A DNA stretch of 64,000 nt from Verrucomicrobiota bacterium (lineage in GTDB: Bacteria > Verrucomicrobiota > Verrucomicrobiia > Opitutales > Opitutaceae): contig JACRKC010000016.1 in assembly GCA_016235555.1 (NCBI GenBank), forward strand, positions 89,002 to 153,001. The letters run 5' to 3'. Both the position numbers and the translations under genes were made by a program. The notes beneath the pieces are model-generated. The model did not search any database, was not told the origin of the DNA, and worked only from the letters and a program-made list of their open reading frames with translations. Of this stretch, positions 1 to 8,314 are shown piece after piece. Each line of letters starts with the position of its first letter. The stretch's first letter is position 1.

Positions 1-558
1 ATCAATCACCTGCACGAGTGGGAGCACCTCGCGGGCGTGGACCTGCACGGCTTCGAACAGATGCCGACCGCGATCGAGACGGCGGAGGTCTGGGCGCGGG
101 TGCGCGCGGCGGGCAAGGTGACCAAATGCCACGCGGGTGAATTCGACGGCGCCGCGCGCGTGCGCGAGGCGATCGAGTTGCTCGGCGTGAAGCGCGTGCA
201 GCACGGCGTGCGGGCGGTCGAGGATCCGGCGGTGGTGAGGCTGGCCGCGGACCGCGGCGTCACATTCGACGTGTGCCCGATCAGCAACGTCGGCCTCAAA
301 GTGGTGCCGTCCATCCGCGACCATCCGCTCCGGCGGCTGATGAAGGCGGGCATCCGTTGCACGGTGAGCACGGACGATCCGCTGTGTTTCGCGAACTCGC
401 TCAATGAGGAATATACGGCGCTCGCGCTGGAGGGGAATTTCACGCGCGCCGAGCTCGCGCAGCTCGCACGCAACGGCTGGGACGTGGCGGACGTGCCGGC
501 GGGCACGCGCCGCGCGATGGTTGCGGAAATCGATCGGCTGGCGGGGGGCGAAAGGTAG
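1..558 (+). CDS. add: Adenosine deaminase family protein, 3' part only
   Basis: The reading frame is open from the first base of the window, so the start lies upstream and only the last 185 residues are visible. They carry the C-terminal half of the adenosine/adenine deaminase TIM barrel: a metal-site histidine in CHAGE, the QHGVRA histidine (equivalent to the family's HG motif), CPISN, and the STDDP aspartates that bind zinc and activate water. Family members hydrolytically deaminate adenosine (or adenine) to inosine (or hypoxanthine) in the cytosol for purine salvage. The substrate cannot be fixed from this half. The stop codon TAG is the second to fourth base of a GTAG-type palindromic repeat that begins at 555. 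The next gene follows on the same strand immediately after that repeat. Confidence 0.9.
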   Translation: MNHLHEWEHLAGVDLHGFEQMPTAIETAEVWARVRAAGKVTKCHAGEFDGAARVREAIELLGVKRVQHGVRAVEDPAVVRLAADRGVTFDVCPISNVGLKVVPSIRDHPLRRLMKAGIRCTVSTDDPLCFANSLNEEYTALALEGNFTRAELAQLARNGWDVADVPAGTRRAMVAEIDRLAGGER

Positions 559-621
559 GAGCCTGCTTGCAGGCGATGGGACGTGGCCTCACACCTGAAT
601 CGCCTGCAAGCAGGCTCCTAC
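555..621. repeat. GTAG-type REP pair (BIME), family A
   Basis: Two perfect 23-base inverted arms (555-577 and 599-621) flank a 21-base spacer. Each arm is itself a small hairpin (CCTGCTTGCAGG type) with GTAG at its foot; the right arm ends in CTAC. The left GTAG supplies the TAG stop of the deaminase gene, and the right arm ends one base before the ATG of the pseudouridine synthase. A second copy of this family is at 20103-20169. Confidence 0.9.
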
Positions 622-1542
622 ATGTCACAATCGTATACGGTTCCTGAAAGCATACGCGGAACCCGGGCGGACAAGCTGCTCGCCGCCGCGTTTCCCGATC
701 ACAGCCGCGCGGAATTTCAGCGCGCGTTCGATCAGGGGCTCGTGCGCCTGCGCGGAGCGGTGATTGCGCGGGACCGGGCAGTCGGGGCGGGCGAGGAGAT
801 CGAGTTTTCGTTTCCCGATGCGAAGCCCTCGGAGCTGCGGCCGGTGGACATCCCGCTCGACGTGATTTTCGAGGACAAGCACATGCTCGTCGTCAACAAG
901 GCCGCGGGGATGATCGTCCATCCCGGAGTGGCGACCGGCGAGGACACGCTGGTGCATGCGTTGCTGGCCCATTGTGCGGGCTCGTTGAGCGGGGTCGGCG
1001 GAGTCGAGCGGCCGGGCATCGTGCACCGTCTCGACAAGGAGACGACCGGGCTGATCGTGGTGGCGAAGAACGACGCCGCGCACCGGGCGTTGAGCGACCA
1101 ATTTGCGGAGCGCACCTTGCGGAAGGAATATCTGGCCCTGGTGGCCGGCGTGCCCTCGTTGCTCAGCGGAACCATCGATCGCGCGATCGGGCGGCATCCG
1201 GTGCACCGGCACCGCATGACGACCGGCGAGGGCGGACGGCCGGCGCGCACGGACTGGGCGTGCGAGGAGAAGTTTGGCGCCGTGGCGGCGCTGTTGCGGT
1301 GCCGGATCCACACGGGGCGCACGCATCAAATCCGCGTTCATCTGAAATCGATCGGACATGTCATTCTCGGCGACGTCACCTATGGCTGGAAACCGGACCC
1401 GGTGCGGCCGATTCACGCGCCACGCGTGATGCTGCATGCGGAGCATCTCGTGATCGCGCATCCGAAGTCGGGCAAGGCGATGGATCTGCGGGCGCCGCTG
1501 CCGGAGGATTTCAGAAAACTGCTGGCGACGCTGCGTGGGTAG
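622..1542 (+). CDS. rluD: RluA/RluD-family 23S rRNA pseudouridine synthase
   Basis: The 306-residue protein has an N-terminal S4-like RNA-binding segment (about residues 1-75; GTRADKLLAAAFPDHSRAEFQ) and the RluA catalytic core with HRLDKETTGL, whose aspartate is the family's catalytic nucleophile for converting uridine to pseudouridine in rRNA. The C-terminal part has the expected RTHQIRVHL motif. Length fits RluD/RluA members (about 300-330 aa). I chose the ATG at 622 because the in-frame ATG at 583 lies in the spacer of the upstream repeat and would translate its right arm. No clear Shine-Dalgarno sequence is visible in front of 622. The RluD label is by family; RluA, RluC and RluD cannot be separated without alignment. 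Confidence 0.88.
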   Translation: MSQSYTVPESIRGTRADKLLAAAFPDHSRAEFQRAFDQGLVRLRGAVIARDRAVGAGEEIEFSFPDAKPSELRPVDIPLDVIFEDKHMLVVNKAAGMIVHPGVATGEDTLVHALLAHCAGSLSGVGGVERPGIVHRLDKETTGLIVVAKNDAAHRALSDQFAERTLRKEYLALVAGVPSLLSGTIDRAIGRHPVHRHRMTTGEGGRPARTDWACEEKFGAVAALLRCRIHTGRTHQIRVHLKSIGHVILGDVTYGWKPDPVRPIHAPRVMLHAEHLVIAHPKSGKAMDLRAPLPEDFRKLLATLRG

Positions 1543-1571
1543 TGCGGTGCTTTAGCCCGCGCACGATTCTT

Positions 1572-1638
1572 GTAGGTCGGGCTTCATGCCCGACGTCCAC
1601 CGCAGGCGGACAAGTGTCGGGGATAAACCCCGACCTAC
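1572..1638. repeat. GTAG-type REP pair, family B
   Basis: GTAG plus a hairpin (TCGGGCTTCATGCCCGA) on the left, and a hairpin (TCGGGGATAAACCCCGA) plus CTAC on the right. The element fills the gap between two convergent genes. Its CTAC end (1635-1638) read on the minus strand is GTAG, and the TAG is the stop of the Ppx/GppA gene. The same family occurs inside uvrA at 16480-16529. Confidence 0.88.
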
Positions 1639-2567
1639 CCAAGCAATTCGGCGGCCAGACCGTAGCGGAGATTGTGGAGGGAATTGCGGAAGGCGGGGAG
1701 CGAGCCGGCTTGGGCGACGGCGAGGAGGGTCACGAGCGCGGTAGGAAACACGTCGGCGCGCGGCGGCGGGAGGCCGGGGATTTTTCTTCGATCGACCAAC
1801 GGAAGGGCGGCGAGGGCGGACGCGAGAGAGTCGAGTTGGGCGACCGTGACGTTCGAATCGGTTTGCTCGAATGTGATGCCCGCGCGAGCGGCGGCGATCG
1901 CCCGGACGGTGCTGACGGTGCCCCCGCTGCCGACGGCGGTGGCGGACGCCGGGAGAGAGAAGCGGAAGGCGGACTCGGCGAGGAGCTGACGGGTGTGGGA
2001 GGCAATCGCGACGGCGGTGACGGACGCGAGCGGTTGAGTGGGGTCGGCGACGAATTTTTCGGTGAGGCGCACGCAGCCGAGTTGGAGGCTGACGGCTTGC
2101 TCGACGCGGCGGTCGCGGAAGGCGAGGCATTCGAGGCTGCCGCCGCCGAGGTCGAAGACGTAGAAGTCGCGCAGCTCGGCGAGCGCGGGATCGCTGGTGA
2201 GGCCGCGGCCAATGAGGTTGGCTTCCTCCTCGCCGGTGAGGATGCGGATTTCGTGACCGGTGGCGGCGCTCACGCGGACGCGGAAATCGGGGCCGTTGCG
2301 GGCGTCGCGCACGGCGCTGGTCGCGACGAGCACGGTGCGCGCGGGCGCAAACGGCGCGGCTTCGGCGAGGAGGGCGGCGATGGCGTCGAGTCCGCGAGCC
2401 ATGCCTTCCTCCGACAGGCGCGGGTCGGACTTGCTGATGCCCGCGCTGATCCGGGCGTCTATCGTGCGAGACTTGAGCGCGGTCACGCCGCCGTCAGGCG
2501 CGCGGGCGGCGACGAGCACTTTGATGGAGTTGCTGCCGATATCGAGAACGGCGACGGGACCAGACAT
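1635..2567 (-). CDS. Ppx/GppA phosphatase family protein
   Basis: The 310-residue protein has the N-terminal ASKHA nucleotide-fold signature (VLDIGSNSIKVLV), the TSAVRDARN motif, the TGEEEANL motif and the DLGGGSLE phosphate loop typical of exopolyphosphatase/guanosine-pentaphosphate phosphohydrolases. It lacks the C-terminal HD-like extension of E. coli Ppx and GppA (about 500 aa) and so belongs to the short, about 300-residue class. Known members release phosphate from polyphosphate or convert pppGpp to ppGpp; which applies here cannot be told. The ATG at 2567 gives a standard start. The final TAG is contributed by the adjacent GTAG repeat. Confidence 0.88.
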   Translation of the reverse strand: MSGPVAVLDIGSNSIKVLVAARAPDGGVTALKSRTIDARISAGISKSDPRLSEEGMARGLDAIAALLAEAAPFAPARTVLVATSAVRDARNGPDFRVRVSAATGHEIRILTGEEEANLIGRGLTSDPALAELRDFYVFDLGGGSLECLAFRDRRVEQAVSLQLGCVRLTEKFVADPTQPLASVTAVAIASHTRQLLAESAFRFSLPASATAVGSGGTVSTVRAIAAARAGITFEQTDSNVTVAQLDSLASALAALPLVDRRKIPGLPPPRADVFPTALVTLLAVAQAGSLPAFRNSLHNLRYGLAAELLG

Positions 2568-2573
2568 GGAAAA

Positions 2574-2638
2574 CCACGAAACACACGAAACACACGAAAG
2601 GAAGACTCAGTTTTCCGTGTGATTCGTAGGTTTCGTGG
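2574..2638. repeat. Inverted repeat with tandem ACACACGAAA units
   Basis: An imperfect inverted repeat lies between rsmI and the Ppx/GppA gene: CCACGAAAC with two further ACACGAAA units on the left, and GTTTCGTGG preceded by a CGTGTG unit on the right. It is a different family from the GTAG elements. The U-rich tail of an intrinsic terminator is not seen. Confidence 0.6.
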
Positions 2639-2641
2639 TGC

Positions 2642-3373
2642 CTACAAAACAAAATCGCCGGGGGCGACCAAGAGGACGAATTCGCCTTTGAGGCTGGTCT
2701 TGGCGAGGCGCGCCTGCACGTCGGCGGCGGAGCCGACGAGAAAATTTTCGTGCAGCTTGGTGACTTCCTTGGCGACGCAGATGACGCGGGTGGGGCCGAG
2801 CGTGGCGACGAGTTCGTCGACGGCCTTGTCGATGCGGTGACAGCTTTCGTAGAGCGCGAGCGTGTAGTCGAAGTCGCGGTGCTTTTCGAAAAATGCGATG
2901 CGCGCGGCGCTTTTCGGCGGGAGGAAGCCGACGTAGAGGAAGCCGTTGGTCGGAAGACCGCTGGCGCTGAGGACGGCGGTGAGCGCGCTGGGGCCGGGCA
3001 CGGGGACGACGGGCAAGGCACGGCGGCGACACGCGCGCACGAGGCGGAAGCCGGGATCGCTGAGGGCGGGAGTGCCGGCGTCGCTGACGACGGCGACGGA
3101 CTGGCCGGTGGCGAGGAGGTCGGCGAGTTTTTCGGCAGCCTCGGTTTCGTTGTGCTCGTGGTAGGGGACGAGTTCCTTGTGCAGGCCGAGGCGGGCGAGG
3201 AGGGCACCGGTGGTGCGGGTGTCTTCGCAGGCGATGAGGTCGACGGCGGCGAGGATGGCACGGGCGCGGTCGGTGAGATCGGCGAGGTTGCCGATCGGGG
3301 TGGCGACGACGTAAAGGTGGCCGGGCTGCGGGGTGAGCGAGGTGTTGGCGGTCACGGTGGTCTCATCATCCAC
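2642..3373 (-). CDS. rsmI: 16S rRNA (cytidine-1402 2'-O)-methyltransferase
   Basis: A 243-residue tetrapyrrole-methylase-fold protein. The start of the fold (LYVVATPIGNLADLT), ACEDTRTTGALLARLGL, PYHEHNE, VSDAGTPALSDPG and VPGPSALTAVLSASGLPTNGF are the RsmI signature blocks. RsmI methylates the 2'-OH of C1402 in the decoding centre with SAM. The protein is shorter than E. coli RsmI (286 aa) and lacks most of the C-terminal domain. GTG at 3373 is favoured (GTG at 3355 is a close alternative). The upstream ATG at 3550 would have to read through a rho-independent terminator at 3394-3420 and part of another gene in a different frame. Confidence 0.9.
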   Translation of the reverse strand: MDDETTVTANTSLTPQPGHLYVVATPIGNLADLTDRARAILAAVDLIACEDTRTTGALLARLGLHKELVPYHEHNETEAAEKLADLLATGQSVAVVSDAGTPALSDPGFRLVRACRRRALPVVPVPGPSALTAVLSASGLPTNGFLYVGFLPPKSAARIAFFEKHRDFDYTLALYESCHRIDKAVDELVATLGPTRVICVAKEVTKLHENFLVGSAADVQARLAKTSLKGEFVLLVAPGDFVL

Positions 3374-3393
3374 TCGCTCACGCTCGCGGCTAC

Positions 3394-3420
3394 AAAAAAT
3401 CCGGCGCGAAGCCGGATTTT
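3394..3420 (-). terminator. Rho-independent terminator after the small lipoprotein gene
   Basis: Ten-base perfect stem (AAAATCCGGC, 3396-3405, with its complement at 3411-3420), a five-base loop, and six U residues on the minus strand. It lies 25 bases past the stop of the lipoprotein gene and ends the pgi operon before rsmI. Confidence 0.85.
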
Positions 3421-3444
3421 GCGGGAGTGAACTGGCGTCTGCGA

Positions 3445-3612
3445 TCAGCGGCCGCTGCCGGTGGGCGTGCCCATGCCGGGGATCTGTCCTTCCCAACCGG
3501 CGGGGCGGCTCCACGGGATGGACGTATCTTTCTGCGGTTGGAGCGAACAACCCGCGAGTAGTGCGCCGAGGGTGAGCAGCAGGAGCGAGACGGGTTTCTT
3601 GAGAGTGTTCAT
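3445..3612 (-). CDS. Small lipoprotein, 55 aa
   Basis: A short gene with ATG at 3612 and TGA at 3445-3447. The product starts MNTLKKPVSLLLLTLGALLA followed by GCSLQ, a lysine-bearing type II signal peptide with lipobox LAGC, so cleavage would leave a mature lipoprotein of about 34 residues. The remainder has a tryptophan/proline-rich stretch (SIPWSRPAGWEGQIPGMG). It starts three bases after the stop of the coiled-coil membrane protein and is followed by a clear terminator, so it is the last gene of a pgi-led operon. Function unknown. The lipobox, operon position and terminator make it a credible gene despite its size. Confidence 0.78.
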   Translation of the reverse strand: MNTLKKPVSLLLLTLGALLAGCSLQPQKDTSIPWSRPAGWEGQIPGMGTPTGSGR

Positions 3613-3615
3613 GGT

Positions 3616-4362
3616 CTAGCGGACTAATAGAGCGGAATCGCCTTTCTGCAAGACTCCACGGAGGGTGTCCGGCTGGACTTGGGCGACGGAGAAGTTGGCG
3701 CGGACATCGCTGATGAGAACGGTGGCGACGATCTGGGTTCCCTGGCTGACCTCGAGTTTCTGGCCGACCTTGGCGCCCCGGGCCGAACCGAAGTTCAGGA
3801 CGACAAACGCGCCCTGCGGCCCGACCGTCAGCACGGTGGCGCGGCCGGGGCGGCTGGAGAACACGGCGGTGGACGCGCCCGCGGCGGTGGGGGCGGCGGC
3901 GCCGTTGCGGGCGTTGGCGAGCTGGCGTTCGAGCTCGGCGATGGTGTTTTTGTAGGCGGCGACCGCCTCGGGCGAGGCGTTGGAGTTGCGGGCGTCGTCG
4001 AGGTCGTGGCGCAGCGACGAGACCTCGGTGGCGAGGGCGCGGGCGTTTTGCTCCTGCAGGGCGAGCAGGGATTTCGTTTTGGCGAGATCGTGGTCGAGGA
4101 CGACGGCGCGGAGTTCGGCGGAGGTGAGCTTTTCGCGCGTGGTTTCGAGTTCGGCCGTGCTGGACGCGAGGTTGGCCTTGAGGGTGCCGTTTTGCTCGTT
4201 GGCGGAGGCGAGGTCGGACTCGAGCTTGGTGGTGCGGGCCGTCGCACCCGCGAGCTGCACTTCGAGGAGTTTCTTGGAGTTGCCGATGCGGAAATAAAGC
4301 ACCGCCGACGAGGCCGCGCCGAGCAGGGCGAAGACGGCGAGGACGATCGGGAAGCGGTGCAT
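3616..4362 (-). CDS. Membrane-anchored coiled-coil protein, unknown function
   Basis: A 248-residue protein. Residues 5-25 form one hydrophobic segment (signal anchor), residues about 30-150 are a long heptad-rich coiled coil (LESDLASANEQNGTLKANL and similar), then an Ala/Thr-rich linker. The C-terminal 75 residues look like a small beta domain (VLTVGPQGAFVVLNFGSARG, KVGQKLEVSQGTQIVATVLI), reminiscent of the barrel part of cell-shape or periplasmic adaptor proteins. I do not recognise a named family. It lies 34 bases after pgi and 3 bases before the lipoprotein gene, in one operon. The membrane anchor and coiled coil suggest an envelope role. Confidence 0.75.
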   Translation of the reverse strand: MHRFPIVLAVFALLGAASSAVLYFRIGNSKKLLEVQLAGATARTTKLESDLASANEQNGTLKANLASSTAELETTREKLTSAELRAVVLDHDLAKTKSLLALQEQNARALATEVSSLRHDLDDARNSNASPEAVAAYKNTIAELERQLANARNGAAAPTAAGASTAVFSSRPGRATVLTVGPQGAFVVLNFGSARGAKVGQKLEVSQGTQIVATVLISDVRANFSVAQVQPDTLRGVLQKGDSALLVR

Positions 4363-4396
4363 GAATGTGCGGAAACGGAACGGCGCCGCTACAGCG

Positions 4397-5977
4397 TCAG
4401 CGACCGCGGTAGGTCGAGGCGAACCACGGCGTCTTCACGCGCTTCTTCACGCCGCTGTTTTTGTTGGCGGCGAGGTGTTCGAGGATTTTGAAGACGAGCT
4501 CGGTCTTGTCGGGCACGCCGGCTTCGGCGGCGAGTTGCTCGGCGGTGAATTGCTTGCCGGGCGCGGCCTGAAGGGCGGCGGTGAGCTTGAGTCTGAGCGC
4601 GATGACGCCGCCGGCGGCCTTCTTGCCGGCTTCGACGCCGGGCTGGTGGTAGGCGTTGATGCCGACGAGCGAGGCGTAGAGACCGGTCACGCGTTCGTAG
4701 AGCGCGATGAGCATACCAAGCGAGCGCGCGGAGACATCGGGCAAGGTGAGCGTGATCGAGTGGCGGTCTTTTTCGCTGAGGGCGTCGCGGGTGCCGAGGT
4801 AGAAGCCTTGGAGGTAGTCGCCCGTGGTGACGCCGGGTTCGACTTCGAGGGAGGTCTTCGCGTCGCGGTCTTTGAGGACTTCGATGAACGTCACGAAGAA
4901 ATTGTTCACGCCCTCGCGGAGCTGCTGCACGTAGGCGTGCTGGTCGGTGGAGCCCTTGTTGCCGTAGACGGCGATGCCTTGGTTGACGACGTTGCCCTGG
5001 AGGTCGAGTTCCTTGCCGAGCGACTCCATCACGAGTTGCTGGAGGTAGCGCGAGAAGAGCAGCAGGCGGTCCTTGTAGGGGAGGACGACCATGTCCTTGG
5101 TGCCGCGGCCGTCGGTGGCGAAATGCCACATGAGGGCCATGAGCGCGGCGGGGTTTTGCGCGATATTGGGCTGGCGCGTGACCTCGTCCATCGCGGCGGC
5201 GCCGGCGAGCATGGCATCGATGTCGAGGCCTTGGAGCGCGGCGGGGAGCAGGCCCACGGCGCAGAGTTCGCTCGTGCGGCCGCCGACCCAGTCCCACATC
5301 GGGAAGCGGGCGAGCCAGCCTTCGCTGATCGCGGTCTGATCGAGCTTCGAGCTGGCCCCGGTGACGGCGACAAATTGCTTCGGGTAATCGAGCCCCGCGG
5401 CCTTGAACGCGGCGATGGCCTCGAGCATGCCGTTGCGCGTCTCGGCGGTGCCGCCGGATTTGGAGATGACGACGACGAGCGTTTTTGCGAGCTGGCCGCG
5501 GAGGCCGTTGAGCACGTAGTCGATGCCGTCGGGATCCGTGTTGTCGAAGAAATGAACAGCGAGCTTGTCCTTGCGCGGTTGGCCGAGCGCGTGGGCGACG
5601 AGCTGCGGGCCGAGCGCGGAGCCGCCGATGCCGATGACGAGGAGGTTTTTGAATTTACCCTTGGGGCCGGCGACGGTGCCGGCGTGGACCCGGGCCGTGA
5701 ACTCTTTCACCGCGGCGAGGGCGGTGGTGATCTCGCTGGCGAGGGCCGGCGTGGGCGCGAGTTGCGGGGCGCGGAGCCAGTAGTGTCCGACCATGCGTTT
5801 CTCGTCGGGGTTGGCGATGGCGCCCTTCTCCAGCGCGGTCATGGCGGCGAACGCCTGCTCCATCTTCGGCGCCATCTGCACCAGAAACTCGTCGGGAAAC
5901 GGCATGCGACTGACATCGAGCGACACGCCGAGCTGGGTGTTGTGGTAGAAATGCGTTTTGAAACGTGACCAGATCAT
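4397..5977 (-). CDS. pgi: Glucose-6-phosphate isomerase
   Basis: A 526-residue SIS-fold enzyme interconverting glucose-6-phosphate and fructose-6-phosphate in glycolysis and gluconeogenesis. Visible family blocks are [13 protein letters not shown] (phosphate-binding region), [13 protein letters not shown], the DWVGGRTS segment, and [15 protein letters not shown] near the C terminus. The length is typical of the bacterial large PGI class. It is the first gene of an operon continuing into a coiled-coil membrane protein and a small lipoprotein. The ATG at 5977 is the natural start. Confidence 0.95.
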   Translation of the reverse strand: MIWSRFKTHFYHNTQLGVSLDVSRMPFPDEFLVQMAPKMEQAFAAMTALEKGAIANPDEKRMVGHYWLRAPQLAPTPALASEITTALAAVKEFTARVHAGTVAGPKGKFKNLLVIGIGGSALGPQLVAHALGQPRKDKLAVHFFDNTDPDGIDYVLNGLRGQLAKTLVVVISKSGGTAETRNGMLEAIAAFKAAGLDYPKQFVAVTGASSKLDQTAISEGWLARFPMWDWVGGRTSELCAVGLLPAALQGLDIDAMLAGAAAMDEVTRQPNIAQNPAALMALMWHFATDGRGTKDMVVLPYKDRLLLFSRYLQQLVMESLGKELDLQGNVVNQGIAVYGNKGSTDQHAYVQQLREGVNNFFVTFIEVLKDRDAKTSLEVEPGVTTGDYLQGFYLGTRDALSEKDRHSITLTLPDVSARSLGMLIALYERVTGLYASLVGINAYHQPGVEAGKKAAGGVIALRLKLTAALQAAPGKQFTAEQLAAEAGVPDKTELVFKILEHLAANKNSGVKKRVKTPWFASTYRGR

Positions 5978-6056
5978 GGCGGTGATTCTCGCCGGGTTGG
6001 CGGCGATGTAAAGGGCGGCGAGGGGCCGAGCGTGTCAGTGAGTTTTCTACGAGCAA

Positions 6057-6078
6057 CGAGGCGGGACGCCTCGTCCAC
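6057..6078. repeat. 22-base dispersed palindrome, copy 1 of 4
   Basis: A hairpin GAGGCG-GGA-CGCCTC followed by GTCCAC. The same 22 bases recur exactly at 8184-8205, 36891-36912 and 43462-43483, all in the same orientation. It lies in the 137-base gap between pgi and the DUF3052 gene. Confidence 0.88.
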
Positions 6079-6114
6079 GTCGGCGGCGTGGCCGACCTGG
6101 GTGCGGCTTGCGCG

Positions 6115-6522
6115 TTACTTGCGGTCCTTGAGTCGGCGCACGAATTTCAAGCCGGAGTAGGTGTCGTTGATCGAGCAGACCTTGATGTCCACGAGGCCGG
6201 TGGCGAGCAGGGTCTCGCGCACGATGCCTTCGCGCAAATCCGTGGTCACGCCGCTCGCGAGCTTCGGCCACGCGATCCACAGGGCGCCGGCCGCGGGGAG
6301 TTTCTTGATGAGGGACGGGAGGTGCGACGCGAGGGCTTTCAGGTTCGCGGCGAAAAACACAATGAGATCCACCTCGGCGGCGCGCGGAGCCACGGCCACG
6401 GCGGAGGGCGGCAACGTGGGCAGTTCCTGCAAAAAGCCCGGTGGGGCGCCGACGAGCAGGTAGCGGGTCTGATCCTTGAATCCGAGTTTCTGGGCGAGCG
6501 GTGTGGGTGAGTAGGCGGGCAT
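6115..6522 (-). CDS. DUF3052-type protein
   Basis: A 135-residue protein starting SPTPLAQKLGFKD, continuing LLVGAPPGFLQEL and VDLIVFFAANLKAL, and with the diagnostic WIAWPKLASGVTTDLREGIVRE. This pattern matches the DUF3052 family, small cytosolic alpha/beta proteins that keep parts of a methyltransferase-like fold but lack the SAM motif. Function unknown. Length is typical. It is convergent in direction with neither neighbour: pgi is on the same strand downstream and the small membrane protein gene starts divergently 38 bases away. Confidence 0.78.
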   Translation of the reverse strand: MPAYSPTPLAQKLGFKDQTRYLLVGAPPGFLQELPTLPPSAVAVAPRAAEVDLIVFFAANLKALASHLPSLIKKLPAAGALWIAWPKLASGVTTDLREGIVRETLLATGLVDIKVCSINDTYSGLKFVRRLKDRK

Positions 6523-6559
6523 GGCTTAAGTTTTTCCCAAAAGTGCCGATCCGGGCGGC

Positions 6560-6679
6560 ATGAAGGCAATCCTGTCAGTGGTGGTCTACCTCTGCCTCGT
6601 ATTCGCCCTCGGTGTGGTCATGGCGTTGACGAGCCGCAGGGAGGAATCCGACATGCCGGTGGTCGACGACGATTTCTAG
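6560..6679 (+). CDS. Small single-span membrane protein, 39 aa
   Basis: An ATG at 6560 opens a 40-codon frame ending in TAG at 6679. The product is MKAILSVVVYLCLVFALGVV, then a short MALTSRR stop-transfer segment and an acidic tail ending VVDDDF. It is one transmembrane helix with a positive flank and an acidic C-terminal tail. It sits between divergent DUF3052 and forward RlmI-like genes. No family recognised. The clean helix-charge pattern argues for a real gene, but it could be a chance frame. Confidence 0.5.
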   Translation: MKAILSVVVYLCLVFALGVVMALTSRREESDMPVVDDDF

Positions 6680-6728
6680 GCGTGGAATTTTTCCTCGCGG
6701 CGCGCGGCGAACCGGCAACGGTGGCGGC

Positions 6729-7895
6729 GTGAACGGCCTGCCTTCGCTCAAACTCAAGCCCAACGTCCGCGCCCGGGCGGCGACCGGACACCCGTGGGTG
6801 TTCGCCAACGAAGTGGAATCGCTTCTCCCGGCCGAGCACAACGGCGAGGTGGTCGAGTGCCGGGACCGCGGCGGGCGTTTTATCGGATGCGGCATCTACA
6901 ACGTCCAGTCGCAGATCTGCTGGCGCCGGTTGAGCCGCGAGCGCGTGACGCTGGATGCGGCGTGGTTGCGCGGGGCGCTCGAGCGGGCGATCGCGCGGCG
7001 GCCGGCTGGCGGGGTGCGGCGGCTGGTGTGGAGCGAGTCGGATGAACTCCCCGGGGTGGTCGTCGATCAGTTCGGCGACGCACTCGTCGTGCAAATCCAG
7101 ACGCTCGCCATGGAACGGCGCGCGGCGCTCATCGGCGACGCGCTGGCGGACCTGCTGAAGCCGGCGGAGATCATTTTTCGCAACGACTCGAACATCCGCC
7201 GCCTCGAGGGGCTGCCGGTGGAAGTCCACACGCGTTCGGGCGCGGCGTGGGAGCCACGCTGGGTGCCCATCGATGGCTTCGACTACTGGCTCGATTTGCA
7301 GGGCGGACAGAAAACGGGTTTCTACCTCGACCAGCGCGTCCAGCATGCGACGGTGGCAAAGTATTGCCGGGGCGTGCGTGTGCTCGACGCCTTCTGCAAT
7401 CAGGGCGCTTTCGCGCTGCACGCGGCGAGGGCCGGCGCGACGGACGTGCTGGGGCTCGACAGTGCGGAAGAGGCGATCGTGGCGGCGAAGAAGAACGCCG
7501 AACGCAACGGGGTCGCGGCCGAGTTCGCGGTGGCCAACGTCTTCGATTGGTTCAACGACCCCGCCCGCGCCGTCGAGCCGATGTGGGATGTGATTGTGCT
7601 CGATCCGCCGCCGTTCGCGAAGTCGCGCGGGGCGCTCGAGGGAGCGTTGCGCGGCTACAAGGAGATCAACCTGCGTGCGCTGCAGCGCCTCGCACCCGGC
7701 GGCGTGCTGGCGACCTACACGTGTTCGCACCACATGCAGGACGAGGATTTGCGCGGAGTGATCGCCGCGGCGGCGGCCGACGCCAAGCGGCGGGTGCACG
7801 TGCTCGAGTGGTGCCACCAGCCACCGGACCATCCGGTGCTCGCGACGATGTCCGAGAGCGAATACCTCCGGGGCTACATTTTGCGGGCGGAGTGA
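6729..7895 (+). CDS. RlmI-like class I SAM-dependent rRNA methyltransferase
   Basis: A 388-residue protein of the COG1092 class (RlmI type). The N-terminal 80 residues resemble a PUA RNA-binding domain (KLKPNVRARAATGHPWVFANEV). A middle segment follows (GVVVDQFGDALVVQIQT), then the Rossmann methyltransferase: GQKTGFYLDQR, VLDAFCNQGAFALHAA (SAM motif I), and the catalytic-type DPPPFAKS. E. coli RlmI makes m5C1962 in 23S rRNA; here the motif-I phenylalanine-cysteine region and DPPPF fit, but the exact target base is inferred only from family. Start is GTG at 6729. Confidence 0.85.
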   Translation: MNGLPSLKLKPNVRARAATGHPWVFANEVESLLPAEHNGEVVECRDRGGRFIGCGIYNVQSQICWRRLSRERVTLDAAWLRGALERAIARRPAGGVRRLVWSESDELPGVVVDQFGDALVVQIQTLAMERRAALIGDALADLLKPAEIIFRNDSNIRRLEGLPVEVHTRSGAAWEPRWVPIDGFDYWLDLQGGQKTGFYLDQRVQHATVAKYCRGVRVLDAFCNQGAFALHAARAGATDVLGLDSAEEAIVAAKKNAERNGVAAEFAVANVFDWFNDPARAVEPMWDVIVLDPPPFAKSRGALEGALRGYKEINLRALQRLAPGGVLATYTCSHHMQDEDLRGVIAAAAADAKRRVHVLEWCHQPPDHPVLATMSESEYLRGYILRAE

Positions 7896-8314
7896 TACCT
7901 GCTTCACCTTGCTTTTGGACTGCAGGTCCGGCCGGTGGCCGGGCTGGCCGCCCTGCGGGCGGGCCGCCGACGGAAAGTCTGAAAGCTGCGGGACGTTGGC
8001 ATGAGCCGCGGCCTCGAGGGGCGCTTCATAGTTTCCTGCACGCCGAGCGCAGAGCTGCCAGAGCGGCGGTTTTCCCCGCCGAATTCAGAACTGCGACACT
8101 TGCATCGCGCCGCTCCGGCTACGGCGACGCGAGAAACTGAGATATGCCCGGTGTCGAAGAGCGCACCTCGCTTTTCTGCAATCGACGAGGCGGGACGCCT
8201 CGTCCACGTGGCTGAGGCGTCTCGCCTCAGTCAGAAAACTGAGATAAGCCCGGTATCGAATTTCTGCGCAGAGGCGGCTTGAAGAATGCACCCGATCAGG
8301 CCTAGCTAGCGCTT
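7896..8314. repeat. 419-base repeat-rich intergenic region
   Basis: No gene is supported here. The region contains the second copy of the 22-base palindrome (8184-8205) and, directly after it, a related hairpin CTGAGGCG-TCT-CGCCTCAG. It also has a 25-base direct repeat (8135-8159 and 8236-8260) beginning AAACTGAGATA and differing at three positions. Part of the composition (GAGGGGCGCTT, AAACTGAG, GCCCGG) is echoed at 53605-53957. Frames that cross it, such as 8001-8282, translate the repeats and show no protein family features. Confidence 0.75.

Noticed and set aside
972..2840. 622-codon plus-strand open frame
   Set aside because: It overlaps three well-supported genes and its translation is rich in Gly/Ala/Arg with no family motif. 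It is a shadow frame caused by GC skew.
3394..3420. rsmI start at 3550 with an N-terminal extension
   Set aside because: The extension would be read from a terminator stem and the antisense frame of the lipoprotein gene, and RsmI homology begins only after about residue 75 of it.
8001..8282. 93-codon frame in the repeat-rich gap
   Set aside because: The translation consists of repeat-derived peptides (TEICPVSKS, TEISPVSNF) and has no start signal or neighbours supporting it.
7896..8314. Possible CRISPR array
   Set aside because: Only two 25-base direct copies with differences are present and there are no regular spacers or cas genes.
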